Assembly: GCA_947475845.1 (NCBI GenBank)
Contig: CANJMO010000027.1
Coordinates: 1 to 32,192, forward strand
From: Caulobacteraceae bacterium
GTDB lineage: Bacteria > Pseudomonadota > Alphaproteobacteria > Caulobacterales > Caulobacteraceae
Direction of reading: 5' to 3'
Length of the DNA stretch: 32,192 nucleotides
Shown here piece by piece: positions 1-9,200 of this stretch. Position 1 is the stretch's first letter, and each line of letters begins with the position of its first letter. The notes beneath the pieces are model-generated. The model had not been told where the DNA came from. It worked only from the letters and a program-made list of their open reading frames with translations, and did not search any database. Made by a program: the position numbers and the translations under genes.

Positions 1-1506
1 CATCATCATCATCCGGGCGACCCAGAAGAAGATGATGTCGAAGCCGGTAACCAGGACGCTGGTGGGGTAGAAGCGTTTGAGGTCGGCCGTTTCCTCGGGC
101 CAGCCGAGGGTCGAGAAGGGCCACAGGGCCGAGGAGAACCAGGTGTCGAGCACGTCCTCGTCCTGGACGATGGCGCGGTCGTCGCCGTAGTGGGCGCGGG
201 CGGCGGCCTTGGCTTCGCCTTCCGTTTCCTCGACGAAGATGGTCCCGTCCGGGCCGTACCAGGCGGGGATGCGGTGACCCCACCAGAGCTGGCGCGAGAT
301 GCACCAGGGCTCGATGTTGCGTAGCCACTCGAAGTAGGTCTTGTCCCAGTTCTTGGGCTCGAAGACGGTACGGCCGTCTTCCACGGCCTTGATCGCCGGC
401 TGGGCCAGGGTGTGGGCGTCGACGTACCACTGGTCGGTCAGATAGGGCTCGATGACCACGCCGGAACGGTCGCCGTGCGGCACGGCGTGACGGGTCTTCT
501 CGATCTGGCGCAGCAGGCCGAGCTCTTCCATCGCCTCGACGATCTTCTTGCGGGCGACGAAGCGGTCCAGGCCGCGGTAGGCCTCGGGCACGGTGTCGTT
601 GAGGCGCGCGTCCGGCTCCAGGATATTGATCAGCGGCAGGTTGTGGCGCTTGCCGACCTGGTAGTCGTTGAAGTCATGGGCCGGGGTGATCTTGACCGCG
701 CCGGAGCCCTTCTCCGGATCGGCGTAGGCGTCGGCGACGATCGGGATCAGGCGATCGGCGATCGGCAGGCGCACCTGCTTGCCGATCAGGGCCTGGTAGC
801 GCTCGTCGTCGGGATGCACGGCCACGGCGCTGTCGCCGAGCATGGTCTCGGGGCGGGTGGTGGCGACGACGATCTCGCCTGAGCCGTCCTCCAGCGGATA
901 GGCGAAGTGCCAGAACGAGCCCTCGACCTCGCGCTGCTCGACCTCGATGTCGGAGATGGCCGACTGGAACTGCGGGTCCCAGTTGACCAGGCGCTTGTCG
1001 CGGTAGATCAGGTTCTGCTTGTGCAGGGTGACGAACACCTTGCGCACGGCGGCCGACAGGCCCTCGTCCAGGGTGAAGCGCTCGCGGCTCCAGTCGCAGG
1101 AGGCGCCCAGGCGGCGCAGCTGGCGCACGATGGTCCCGCCGGATTCAGCCTTCCACTGCCAGATCTTCTCGACGAAGGCCTCGCGGCCCATCTCGCGGCG
1201 GCCGACATTGCCGGCTGCGGCCAGCTGGCGCTCGACGACCATCTGGGTGGCGATGCCGGCGTGGTCGGTGCCCGGCAGCCACAGGGCCGCCTCCCCGCGC
1301 ATGCGGTGGAAGCGGGTCAGCACGTCCTGCAGGGTGTTGTTCAGCGCATGGCCGATGTGCAGCGAGCCGGTGACGTTAGGCGGCGGGATCACGATGCTGA
1401 AGGCGGCGGCGGCCGTGTCCATCTTGGGCGCGAAGGCGCCGGACGCCTCCCACTGCTTATAGAGGCGCGGTTCGACGGATTTGGGATCGAAGGTTTTTTC
1501 GAGCAT
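1..1506 (-). CDS. valS: Valyl-tRNA synthetase, N-terminal part (runs off the window)
   Basis: Class I aminoacyl-tRNA synthetase that charges tRNA-Val in the cytosol. The reading frame is open from an ATG at 1504-1506 to the window edge, 502 codons with no stop, so the gene continues beyond base 1. The product opens [20 protein letters not shown]. It carries the class I HIGH signature as [15 protein letters not shown] near residue 45. It also has the editing-domain signature [10 protein letters not shown] and the ValS-typical blocks [27 protein letters not shown] and [18 protein letters not shown]. The visible end is [16 protein letters not shown]. The KMSKS loop and anticodon-binding domain lie outside the window. 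popZ lies 73 bases upstream on the same strand. Confidence 0.97.
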   Translation of the reverse strand, partial: MLEKTFDPKSVEPRLYKQWEASGAFAPKMDTAAAAFSIVIPPPNVTGSLHIGHALNNTLQDVLTRFHRMRGEAALWLPGTDHAGIATQMVVERQLAAAGNVGRREMGREAFVEKIWQWKAESGGTIVRQLRRLGASCDWSRERFTLDEGLSAAVRKVFVTLHKQNLIYRDKRLVNWDPQFQSAISDIEVEQREVEGSFWHFAYPLEDGSGEIVVATTRPETMLGDSAVAVHPDDERYQALIGKQVRLPIADRLIPIVADAYADPEKGSGAVKITPAHDFNDYQVGKRHNLPLINILEPDARLNDTVPEAYRGLDRFVARKKIVEAMEELGLLRQIEKTRHAVPHGDRSGVVIEPYLTDQWYVDAHTLAQPAIKAVEDGRTVFEPKNWDKTYFEWLRNIEPWCISRQLWWGHRIPAWYGPDGTIFVEETEGEAKAAARAHYGDDRAIVQDEDVLDTWFSSALWPFSTLGWPEETADLKRFYPTSVLVTGFDIIFFWVARMMMM

Positions 1507-1579
1507 CACAGGTCAACGAAGCGCAGCACGCGCGCGGGAACGCCGCCTATAGCAAACCGGCGCTGGCTGAAGATAGCGC

Positions 1580-2104
1580 TTAGCGTCTTTGGCGGGCGAT
1601 GCGCTCGACCTCGGCCTGAACCTGGGTCTCGACGATCGACGGCAGGTTCTGGTCAAGCCAGTCCTTGAGCATCGGGCGCAGCATCTCGCGGATCACGTCT
1701 TCCAGCGTGCGGCCGCCCGCTGGCATCAGGATGCTGCGCTCCAAGGCGTCGAAGGCCGAGGCGGCCATGCTGGCCTGAGGCCGGCTGACCAGGGGCTCGT
1801 CGCGCTGGATCGGCGCGGGCGGCGGCTCATAGGCGCGGGGGGCCGGCTCCATGACCTCGATGTCGTCGATGGCGGGTCCGATATCGAGCTCTTCCGGCTC
1901 GTCGACACGCTGAGTCAGCTCGAGAACGTCGTCTTCTTCCAGGACCAGGAGCTCGTCATCGTCTTCCACCAGAGGCGGGGCGACGGCCATCTTGGGGATA
2001 GCGGGCGCGGCTTCGGCTTCGGCGGGCGGGTCGTCCTCGGAGATGATCCGGCGAATGGACGCCAGGATCTCTTCCATGGTCGGTTCTTGAGTGTTGTCAG
2101 ACAT
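1580..2104 (-). CDS. popZ: Polar organising protein PopZ (DUF2497)
   Basis: PopZ self-assembles at the cell pole in Caulobacterales and anchors the chromosome through ParB. It also recruits cell-cycle regulators. The 174-residue product has the family's three-part layout. The N-terminal helix TMEEILASIRRIISEDD (about residues 9-25) binds partners. A long acidic and proline-rich disordered linker follows to about residue 115. The C-terminal helices contain RTLEDVIREMLRPMLKDWL and end near VEAE-type residues plus a basic tail; they drive oligomerisation. Length is close to Caulobacter PopZ (177). The first residues MSDNTQEPTMEEILASIRRI almost match the Caulobacter protein as I remember it. The neighbours valS and a PCMT-like gene point to conserved core synteny. 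This is the best lineage marker in the window. Confidence 0.93.
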   Translation of the reverse strand: MSDNTQEPTMEEILASIRRIISEDDPPAEAEAAPAIPKMAVAPPLVEDDDELLVLEEDDVLELTQRVDEPEELDIGPAIDDIEVMEPAPRAYEPPPAPIQRDEPLVSRPQASMAASAFDALERSILMPAGGRTLEDVIREMLRPMLKDWLDQNLPSIVETQVQAEVERIARQRR

Positions 2105-2199
2105 CGCACCGTCCGGAGGAATCGACTGCAGCAGCGTGGAGCGTAAGCGTGCTCGGCCCGTCCTGCAATCAGCTCCGGGACGTTAGTCCCAATGGGGGA

Positions 2200-2766
2200 T
2201 TAGAAAGCGAAGGCGGCCTTGGGCTCATGGCCCGGCAGATAGGCGGCCGCGGCGTCGAACGCTTCGTAAGAGACCACCCGGCCGTCGGTCTTGGTGTAGA
2301 GGCGAGCCTTGCCCATCGGGCCGTCGCGCACGATCACGGCCAGGCGGCCGCCGTCGGCCAGGGCCGCCGTCCAGGAGTCCGGAACCGCGTTGACCGCGCC
2401 CTCGACCACGATCACCTCGTAGGCGGCGCGGGCGGGTGTCTGCTCGGCGCCGATCTCATCGACGGTGAGGCCGGCGACTCGCAGCACCTGGGTGCCGTAG
2501 GGGGCGGCGATGGCCAGGGCCTTCTCGGTCGCCAGGGGCTTGATCGCCTGCAGCAGCTTGCCGATCACGCGGGGGCTGAGCAGATAGAGGCCGGGCGCGT
2601 ACTGCAGGTCGGCCTCGGCGTAGGCGATGGCCTTCTTGGCCGGCGGGCACAGATCCTCGCGCGGTGCGATGCGCATGGCGTCCTGGATCAGATAGTCGGT
2701 GACATCGTTGGTGCGGACCTGGCTCTCGACCATGGTCAGGCGCGCAGCTTGATAATCGAACGTCAT
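2200..2766 (-). CDS. PCMT-family protein (protein-L-isoaspartate O-methyltransferase-like), cofactor site eroded
   Basis: The 188-residue product resembles alphaproteobacterial protein-L-isoaspartate O-methyltransferases. Those repair damaged aspartyl residues using S-adenosylmethionine. The N-terminal part is typical: MTFDYQAARLTMVESQVRTN, then a YLLSPRVIGKLLQAI block before the Rossmann fold. The second half keeps strand-like blocks (AYEVIVVEGAVNAVPDSW, GGRLAVIVRD). The glycine-rich SAM motif I, usually of the form VLxIGxGxGY, is replaced by ALAIAAPYGTQVLRVAG, which lacks the G-x-G-x-G pattern. The protein may therefore be inactive or have another role. ATG at 2764-2766 is the natural start. 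It is divergent from the tRNA-Cys gene 169 bases away. Confidence 0.75.
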   Translation of the reverse strand: MTFDYQAARLTMVESQVRTNDVTDYLIQDAMRIAPREDLCPPAKKAIAYAEADLQYAPGLYLLSPRVIGKLLQAIKPLATEKALAIAAPYGTQVLRVAGLTVDEIGAEQTPARAAYEVIVVEGAVNAVPDSWTAALADGGRLAVIVRDGPMGKARLYTKTDGRVVSYEAFDAAAAYLPGHEPKAAFAF

Positions 2767-2935
2767 GGGAGGCCCCGGCGCAGAGTCGCGTGGTCTTATG
2801 CAATGCCCCGCTTATAGGGCGGCGGCGGCGCGCAAATCAACGGGGCTGAAGGCGGAGATTGCCCGGCAAGGCGCGGTCTGTTAGGTCGGCGGTTCGCCTA
2901 ATCGCTCGGCCTCAAAACCGGGCGGCGTACCGGAT

Positions 2936-3009
2936 GGCCTGGTGGCGGAGTGGTTACGCAGCGGACTGCAAATCCGTGCACGCCGGTTCGATTCCGGCCC
3001 AGGCCTCCA
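2936..3009 (+). tRNA. tRNA-Cys (anticodon GCA)
   Basis: A full cloverleaf can be folded by eye. The acceptor stem GGCCTGG pairs with CCAGGCC, followed by a discriminator T and an encoded CCA at 3007-3009. The anticodon stem GCGGA/TCCGT encloses the loop CTGCAAA with anticodon GCA at 2968-2970. The T arm is GCCGG-TTCGATT-CCGGC. Length is 74 nt including CCA. No repeat of the 3' end that would mark an integrated element was seen downstream. Confidence 0.96.
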
Positions 3010-3135
3010 ATTTTCTCAAGTACTTACGGCTCGTCGACCCAAACCCGCTGACAGACCGTCAGTGTTTCGTCAGCGCCCCCTACACGCCGCCGTGCTCGCT
3101 TGCCTCCCGGCAAGCGCCGCCGCGCGGTCAGGGAC

Positions 3136-3234
3136 ATGATTCAATTCGCTTTGATTGGTCTGCTGCTCTCGTCTGGCACTGCTTGGCTTTGGTTCTTTCT
3201 TGGCGGGTTGCCCGGACTGGCAATGGCCCCTTAG
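3136..3234 (+). CDS. Possible 32-residue hydrophobic small ORF
   Basis: The 291 bases between the tRNA and the sigma-factor remnant contain no recognisable gene. One short frame stands out: ATG to TAG, 32 codons, opening MIQFALIGLLLSSGTAWLWF and ending LAMAP. It would form one transmembrane helix. The only Shine-Dalgarno candidate is a poor CAGGGAC directly before the ATG, and no homologue is known to me. It could be a chance frame or a worn remnant. Nothing else convincing was seen in 3010-3300. Confidence 0.2.
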   Translation: MIQFALIGLLLSSGTAWLWFFLGGLPGLAMAP

Positions 3235-3314
3235 CGCCAGGAGCGGTCTCGCGTCCTCTCCGTCTCAGCGCACTTACCGTGATCTAGACTGAAGAGGGAC
3301 TCATCGGCCCGCTA

Positions 3315-3676
3315 CTAAACCCGAAGCTTGCTGCGCAGCTTTTCCCGGGCGCGGGCGATGCGCATTTCCAAGGACTTGATGTTGAGGCCGAGCGCTTCTG
3401 CCGCTTCCGCCTGCGATAGGCCGGCGACGGTCACCAGCACCAGCGGAGCCCGTTGGCTTTCGGGCAGGCGCCAGCGCGGCTTCCACCTTGCGCAGTTCAG
3501 ATCGGTACTCAGCCTGGGCCGGATCGATGGTCGGGTCCGGGGCAGATAGGGCTTCAACGCCATCAAGCGGCGCGGCCACGAACCAAGCTTTGCGGGTGTT
3601 CAACCTCGGCGACGGCGCTCTCGCCGAAGTGGCTGTCATTTCCGACGGCCTGCAGCCATTGATCCAGATCGTCCAT
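3315..3676 (-). pseudogene. Remnant of an ECF sigma factor gene (region 4 kept, region 2 lost, frameshifted)
   Basis: Three overlapping short frames make sense only together. A start at 3676 with an upstream GAGG gives MDDLDQWLQAVGNDSHFGES. This looks like the N-terminus of a short anti-sigma or sensor protein rather than sigma region 2 (weak call). A second frame (about 3470-3600) gives a typical linker between sigma regions 2 and 4, PTIDPAQAEYRSELRKVEAAL. A third frame gives a good sigma region 4: LPESQRAPLVLVTVAGLSQ, then AEAAEALGLNIKSLEMRIAR and a basic end. The step between the last two frames, near 3468, is what loss of one GC pair from CTGGCGCGCCTG would produce. It diverges from the czc operon, where an ECF regulator of metal efflux would be expected. 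Confidence 0.65.
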
Positions 3677-3807
3677 AACCCGCCTCGTAAAGGAACCTCT
3701 GCAGGAGTCTACGCGACCCGAGAGGCTTCGCCCTCTATGATCGCAAACCGAGGGTGCCGCTGTCCCGCCGCGTATACCAAGCAAGGACGAGAGGAGAGTT
3801 CACCGAC
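3677..3807. promoter_or_regulatory. Divergent intergenic region between the ECF remnant and czcC
   Basis: 131 bases separate the remnant's start from the czcC start and must hold the efflux operon promoter. The czcC ribosome binding site GAGGAGAG is at 3791-3798. I could not identify a convincing -35/-10 pair or ECF-type promoter by eye. The call rests on position only. Confidence 0.4.
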
Positions 3808-5049
3808 ATGCTGAAACGTCAGCGCTGGTTCGCGGCCAGCGCCATTGTCCTGGTTGCCTGTATAGTTCACCCGGCGTTCGCCGACCCTGCCCCCCCATTT
3901 CCGCTCCTTCTGCGCGAAGCCATGACATCCGCGCCGCGACTGGCGCAGAGCGCCGCCGATGTGCGCGTGGCTCAAGGTATGGCCGAACAGGCCGCCGCGC
4001 GGCCTAACCCAACCTTGGGTTTCGAGGCCGAGAACCTTGCCGTTCACGACAACACCGGCGTGGCGGTCCGCCAGGACACTCTGTCGATCAGCCAGCCGCT
4101 GGAATTGGGCGGCAAGCGCAGCGCCCGCGTGGCTGCGGGACGGGCGGACATCGATGCGGCGCAGGCGCGGCTCAAGCAGAGCCAGGCCGCCTTCGCCGCC
4201 GACCTCGCTATCGCCTATGCCACTGCGGAAACCGCCACGCGCAAGGCCGATCTGCTGCGCGAGGATTTGGGCCGGGCACAAGAAGACGTGCGTGTCGCCG
4301 ACGCCCTGGTCAAGGCCGGGAGGGAAGCGGATGGCCGCGCCGGGCAGGCCCGCGCCGCCGCCTCGGGGACCGAAGCTGACCTGCAAGCGGCCGAAGCCGA
4401 TCAGGCTGAAGCCCTGTCTCGTCTTTCCAGCCTGGCTGGAACCAGCGTCGCCTTCACCGGCATCGGCCGCTCTCTTCTGGACGTGGCCCAGGCCCTGCCC
4501 AACCCGGCGCCGGAACCGCCGCAGGACACACCTGCGCTGATCGTGGCCCGCGCCGAGCGCGAAGCGGCTTCCCGCCGCACGGACGTAGAACGGTCCCGCG
4601 CCATGCCCGACATCACCGTGTCACTTGCGGCGCGGCGGTACGAAGGTGTGGGCGGCACGGGGATCGTCGCGGGTGCCTCGGTTCCCCTGCCCCTGTTTGA
4701 TCGCAACCGAGGCGCGGTCGCCGCCGCGAACGGGCAACTGGCTTCCGCTGACGCCAAGCTGCGCGCCGCAGAGTTGGACGCCCAGGCGGATTGGCGCGCT
4801 GCCGCATCCCAGGCTCGCGCGGGCCAGGGACGCCTGAAGGCCGCGCTGGAAGCGCAGAGGGTCTCCGATGACAGCTATCGCCTGAACCTGATCGGCTACG
4901 ACGCGGGCCGCACGCCCTTGATCGAACTGCTGGCCGCCCGGCGCGCCTTGACCGAAGCCCAGACCCGCGTGCTGGAGGCCCGCTTTGCCCGCGTACGGGC
5001 TGAAGCGACACTAGCCCGGTTGGCCGGCCGTATTCCTTTTGGAGACTAG
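3808..5049 (+). CDS. czcC: Outer-membrane efflux channel of the TolC family, CzcC-type
   Basis: Outer-membrane subunit of a tripartite heavy-metal RND pump. It forms the exit duct from the periplasm. The start at 3808 is chosen over an in-frame ATG at 3754 because GAGGAGAG lies 9 bases upstream. It also gives a clean Sec signal peptide, MLKRQRWFAASAIVLVACIV, ending PAFA. The mature protein has the duplicated OEP layout: a repeat begins near LLREAMTSAPRLAQSA and contains RPNPTLGFEAENL. The second half contains ASVPLPLFDRNRGAVAAA and ends in a long helix, YDAGRTPLIELLAARRALTEAQT. At 413 residues the length suits CzcC. The next gene begins one base after the stop. Confidence 0.9.
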   Translation: MLKRQRWFAASAIVLVACIVHPAFADPAPPFPLLLREAMTSAPRLAQSAADVRVAQGMAEQAAARPNPTLGFEAENLAVHDNTGVAVRQDTLSISQPLELGGKRSARVAAGRADIDAAQARLKQSQAAFAADLAIAYATAETATRKADLLREDLGRAQEDVRVADALVKAGREADGRAGQARAAASGTEADLQAAEADQAEALSRLSSLAGTSVAFTGIGRSLLDVAQALPNPAPEPPQDTPALIVARAEREAASRRTDVERSRAMPDITVSLAARRYEGVGGTGIVAGASVPLPLFDRNRGAVAAANGQLASADAKLRAAELDAQADWRAAASQARAGQGRLKAALEAQRVSDDSYRLNLIGYDAGRTPLIELLAARRALTEAQTRVLEARFARVRAEATLARLAGRIPFGD

Positions 5050-5050
5050 G

Positions 5051-6214
5051 ATGAGCCTTCGCACGTCGCCGTCCAATTTGTGGCCTGCCGTCGGCGCCGC
5101 AGCCGCCGTGGCGGGGCTCGCCGGTTTTGGCGTGGCCAAGCTGACATCCAAGCCCGCGCCGCCGGCAGCCGCGTCCAGCGCGCCCGAAGCTAAGACAGCC
5201 AGCGCAATCACCGTCCCAGCCGCCAACCTTCAGATCATGCAGATCACGGTGGAGCCGACCGCAGCGGGCGATTTGGCGACCGACATCCAGGCTCCCGGAG
5301 CCGTCACATCGGAACCGACCGGCGAAGCACTGATCACCGCCCAGGCCGCCGGAGCTGTGACGCGGGTCAACAAACGCCTCGGCGATCCCGTCAAGGCCGG
5401 GGAGGTCCTGGCCCTGGTCGCCAGCCGTGACGCGAGCGCCATGGCCGCCGACCGCCAGACCGCTCAGAGTAAGGCGGCGCTGGCCCGCAGCGTCCTGCAG
5501 CGTGAGCAGCAGCTTTACGACCAGCGCGTCACACCTAGGCAGGACCTCGAGACGGCCCAGGCCGCGTCAGCAGCCGCAGACGCCGAGGCGCGCCGGGCCA
5601 ACGCGGCGGCGGCCACCTCTCACGTCGCGTCCGACGGCCGCTCCCTGGCTATTGTCAGCCCAATCAACGGCCGCATCACCGCTGCGGGCGTTGCGCTTGG
5701 CGCATTCGTCCAGCCGGAAACCGAGCTCTTTCGCGTGGCCGATCCCCGGAAGGTGCAGATCGAAGTCGCTTTGTCCGCTGCGGACGCCGCGCGTGTCCAG
5801 GCCGGGGATCCGGCGCGTGTTTCCGATCCGGGCGGCGCGGCGATCCAGGCCGTCGTTCGCTCGATCACCCCCACCCTCAGCGCCGACACCCGCTCCGCCA
5901 CGGCGATCCTGACCCTTGCCGAAGGTTCGCGGCGCCTCACCCCCGGGCAGGCCGTCCAGGCCCAGATTTCGCCCAGGAGAGGCGGGGGCGGGGGCGTCGT
6001 GGTTCCCGACACCGCCATCCAGTCCGTCGATGGACGCGACGTCGTGTTCGTCCGCACGCAGACCGGGTTTTCCGTGCGGCCTGTGACCATCGGATCGCGC
6101 AGCGGCAGCCAGGCCGCGATCCTGAGCGGCCTGAGGCCCGGCGAGCCGATTGCCACACGCAACGCCTTCCTGCTGAAGGCCGAACTCACCAAGGGCGGGG
6201 AAGACGAGGAATGA
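5051..6214 (+). CDS. czcB: Heavy-metal RND efflux periplasmic adaptor (membrane fusion protein), CzcB-type
   Basis: Adaptor that joins the inner-membrane pump to the outer-membrane channel. ATG at 5051 follows GGAG at 5041-5044. An in-frame upstream ATG at 5039 is less likely because it overlaps czcC. The 387-residue product has an uncleaved N-terminal hydrophobic anchor (AVGAAAAVAGLAGFGVAKL). A barrel-sandwich half follows, EALITAQAAGAVTRVNKRLG. A helical hairpin rich in alanine and glutamine spans about residues 130-195. The second lipoyl half is SPINGRITAAGVALGAFV, then a beta-barrel domain. Near the end is the usual VVPDTAIQSVDGRDVVFV strand pair. No histidine-rich metal-binding extension is present, unlike some CzcB proteins. 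The stop overlaps the czcA start (ATGA). Confidence 0.9.
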   Translation: MSLRTSPSNLWPAVGAAAAVAGLAGFGVAKLTSKPAPPAAASSAPEAKTASAITVPAANLQIMQITVEPTAAGDLATDIQAPGAVTSEPTGEALITAQAAGAVTRVNKRLGDPVKAGEVLALVASRDASAMAADRQTAQSKAALARSVLQREQQLYDQRVTPRQDLETAQAASAAADAEARRANAAAATSHVASDGRSLAIVSPINGRITAAGVALGAFVQPETELFRVADPRKVQIEVALSAADAARVQAGDPARVSDPGGAAIQAVVRSITPTLSADTRSATAILTLAEGSRRLTPGQAVQAQISPRRGGGGGVVVPDTAIQSVDGRDVVFVRTQTGFSVRPVTIGSRSGSQAAILSGLRPGEPIATRNAFLLKAELTKGGEDEE

Positions 6215-9200
6215 TCGGACGCATCCTCGAATTTTCGATCCGCGCGCGCTGGGTGGTGGTGTTCGCCACCATCGTCGTCGCCGTGTTCGGCATCTGGCAA
6301 GCGACCCTGCTGCCTATCGACGTCACGCCGGACATCACCAACAAGCAGGTCCAGATCAACACCGTCGTGCCTACCCTCGGGCCGCTGGAGATCGAGAAGC
6401 GGGTTACCTTCCCCATCGAGACGGCGCTGGCGGGCCTGGACGGCGTGGACACCACGCGGTCCTTCTCGCGCAATGGCTTCAGTCAGGTGACGGCGGTATT
6501 CAAGGAGAGCGCCGACCTCTACTTCATGCGTCAGCGCATTTCCGAGCGTCTGGCCGAAGCACGCGGCAACCTGCCGGACGGCGCGGAACCCCAGATGGGT
6601 CCGGTTTCCACCGGGCTCGGCGAGGTCTTCCACTACAGCGTCGAATACGCGAGCCCCGACGGCAAGGGCGCTCAGGTCGCCAGCGGCAAGCCTGGCTGGC
6701 AGAGCGACGGCTCGTTTCTCACCGACGACGGCCAGCAACTGCCGGACGAAATCTCGCGTCTGGCCTACCTGCGTACGGTGCAGGATTGGATCGTTCGCCC
6801 ACAGTTGCGCAGCGTGCCCGGCGTGGCCGACGTCGACTCCCTGGGCGGCTATGTGAAGCAATATGTGGTCGAGCCCGACCCGGTGCAGATGTCGGCTTAC
6901 GGCGTCTCCTATACCGACCTAGGCCAGGCTCTGGAGCGGGCCAACCTCTCGGTCGGCGCTGACTACATCAACCGGGGCGGCGAAGCCTATCTGGTGCGCG
7001 CGGACGCCCGCCTGCACTCCGCCGACGAGATCGGCCGGGCGGTGGTGACCACGCGCGGCGGCGTCCCTGTTACCGTCAGCCAGCTCGCGAAGGTCCGCAT
7101 CGGCGGCGAACTGCGCCGGGGCGCGGCCAGCCGCAACGGCTACCAGACCGTGATCGGCTCGGCCCTGATGCTGGTCGGCGCGAACAGCCGCACCGTGGCT
7201 CATGGCGTCGGCGAGAAGATCAAGGTCATCGAGAAGTCGATGCCGGCGGGCGTGGTGATCGTGCCGACGCTGGATCGCTCGCAGCTCGTCCTGGAGACCG
7301 TCTCCACGGTGACGCGCAACCTGGGCGAAGGGGCGCTGCTGGTCATCGCCATCCTGTTCTTCCTGCTCGGCAACTGGCGCGCAGCCCTGATCGCGACCCT
7401 GGTCATACCCCTGTCGATGCTGATGAGCGCCAGCGGCATGAACGCCATGAAGATCTCGGGCAACCTGATGAGCCTGGGCGCGCTCGATTTCGGGCTGATC
7501 ATCGACGGCGCCGTGATCATCGTCGAGAATAGCCTGCGCCGCCTGGGCGAGCGCCAGCACAAGCTGGGCCGGCTGCTGACCGAGAATGAGCGCCTGGACG
7601 AGGTGCTGGAGTCGTCCAAGGAGATGGTCCGGCCGACGGTCTACGGCCAGATCGTCATCTTCCTGGTGTTCCTCCCCTGCCTCACCTTCCAGGGGGTGGA
7701 GGGCAAGATGTTCTCGCCCATGGTCATCACCCTGATGCTGGCCCTGGCTTCGGCCTTCGTCCTGTCGCTGACCTTCGTTCCGGCCATGGTCGCGCTGCTG
7801 ATCCGCGGCAAGGTCAGCGAGATCGAGGTTCCGGCGATCCGCAAGAGCAAGAGCTTCTACGAACCGTGGTTGCGGCGCGCGGTGGCCCGCCCCGCGCCCT
7901 TCGTTGGCGGCGCGTTTGGCGTGTTCGTCGTTGCTCTGGCGGTGTTCTTTTTCGTCGGGCGCGAGTTCATGCCGACCCTGGACGAGCAGAACCTCAACCT
8001 GTCCTCCGTGCGCATTCCCTCCACCTCCATCGATCAGTCGGTGGCGATGGACCTTCCGCTGGAACGGGCGATCATGAGCCTGCCGGAGGTCAGGACCGTC
8101 TATTCCAAAGCCGGCACCGCCAGCTTGGCGGCCGATCCGATGCCGCCCAACGCCTCGGACAACTACGTCATTTTGAAGCCGATCAAGGACTGGCCGGCCG
8201 GGGTGAAGACCAAGGATCAGGTCATCAAGCGCATTCAGGACAAGGCGTCTGTAGTGGTCGGCAACGCCTATGACGTGACCCAGCCTATCGAGATGCGGTT
8301 CAACGAACTGATCGGCGGCGTGCGCAGCGACGTGGCGGTCAAGATTTACGGCGACGACCTCGATCAGCTCTCCGCCACCGCCGGGCGCATCGCGGCCACC
8401 CTGAACAAGGTCAAGGGCGCCACCGACGTGCGCGTGGCGCAGACGCATGGCTTCCCGACCTTCGACATCCTGTTCGACCGCGACGCGATCGCCCGCTACG
8501 GCCTCAACATGCAGGAAGTGGCCGACACCGTCTCGGCGGCGCTTGGGGGCCGCGAGGCCGGGACCATCTTCGAAGGGGACCGCCGTTTTGACATTGTGGT
8601 CCGCCTCAACAACATCGACCGAAACAACGTCGATGCCCTCGGCTCCCTGCCCGTGATGCTGCCGCAGACGGCAACCGGGCCGCGCCGGTCGGTGCCGCTT
8701 CGCCAATTGGCCCGCTTCCAGACCTCCGAAGGCCTGAACGAGATCAGCCGCGATAACGGCAAGCGGCGTATCTACGTCGAGGCCAATGTGCGTGGCCGCG
8801 ATCTCGGCTCGTTCGTGACGGAGGCCCAGAAGCGCATCGATCGGGAGATCAAGCTGCCCGCCGGCTCCTGGCTCGAATGGGGCGGTCAGTTCCAGAACCT
8901 GCAGGCCGCCACCAAGCGCCTGGCCTTGGTGGTCCCGGTCTGCTTCGTCCTGATCTTCGCCATGCTCTACCTCGCTCTTGGCAGCGCCGCCCTGGCCGCC
9001 ACGGTGTTCACCGCCGTTCCTCTCGCCCTAGCTGGCGGGGTGTTTGCCATCGCCCTGCGCGGCATTCCCTTCTCGGTGTCGGCGGCCGTTGGCTTCATCG
9101 CTGTATCCGGTGTGGCCGTGCTCAACGGTCTGGTGCTGATCAACGCCTTCCGCCGCCGGTTAGCCATGGGCGACACTACGGACGATGCGGTGATCCACGG

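Noticed and set aside
412-1668. Two open frames antisense to valS
   Set aside because: valS is unmistakable on the minus strand; these are shadows.
2859-3287. 142-codon open frame across the tRNA-Cys gene
   Set aside because: It reads through the whole tRNA and has no homology that I recognise.
2936-3300. tRNA-Cys as an integration site for a mobile element
   Set aside because: No second copy of the tRNA 3' end and no integrase gene were seen in the window.
6919-8706. 595-codon open frame antisense to czcA
   Set aside because: It lies fully opposite a well-supported RND pump gene; its product is rich in H, R, D, G and Q with no domain, as expected from the shadow of GC-rich coding sequence.
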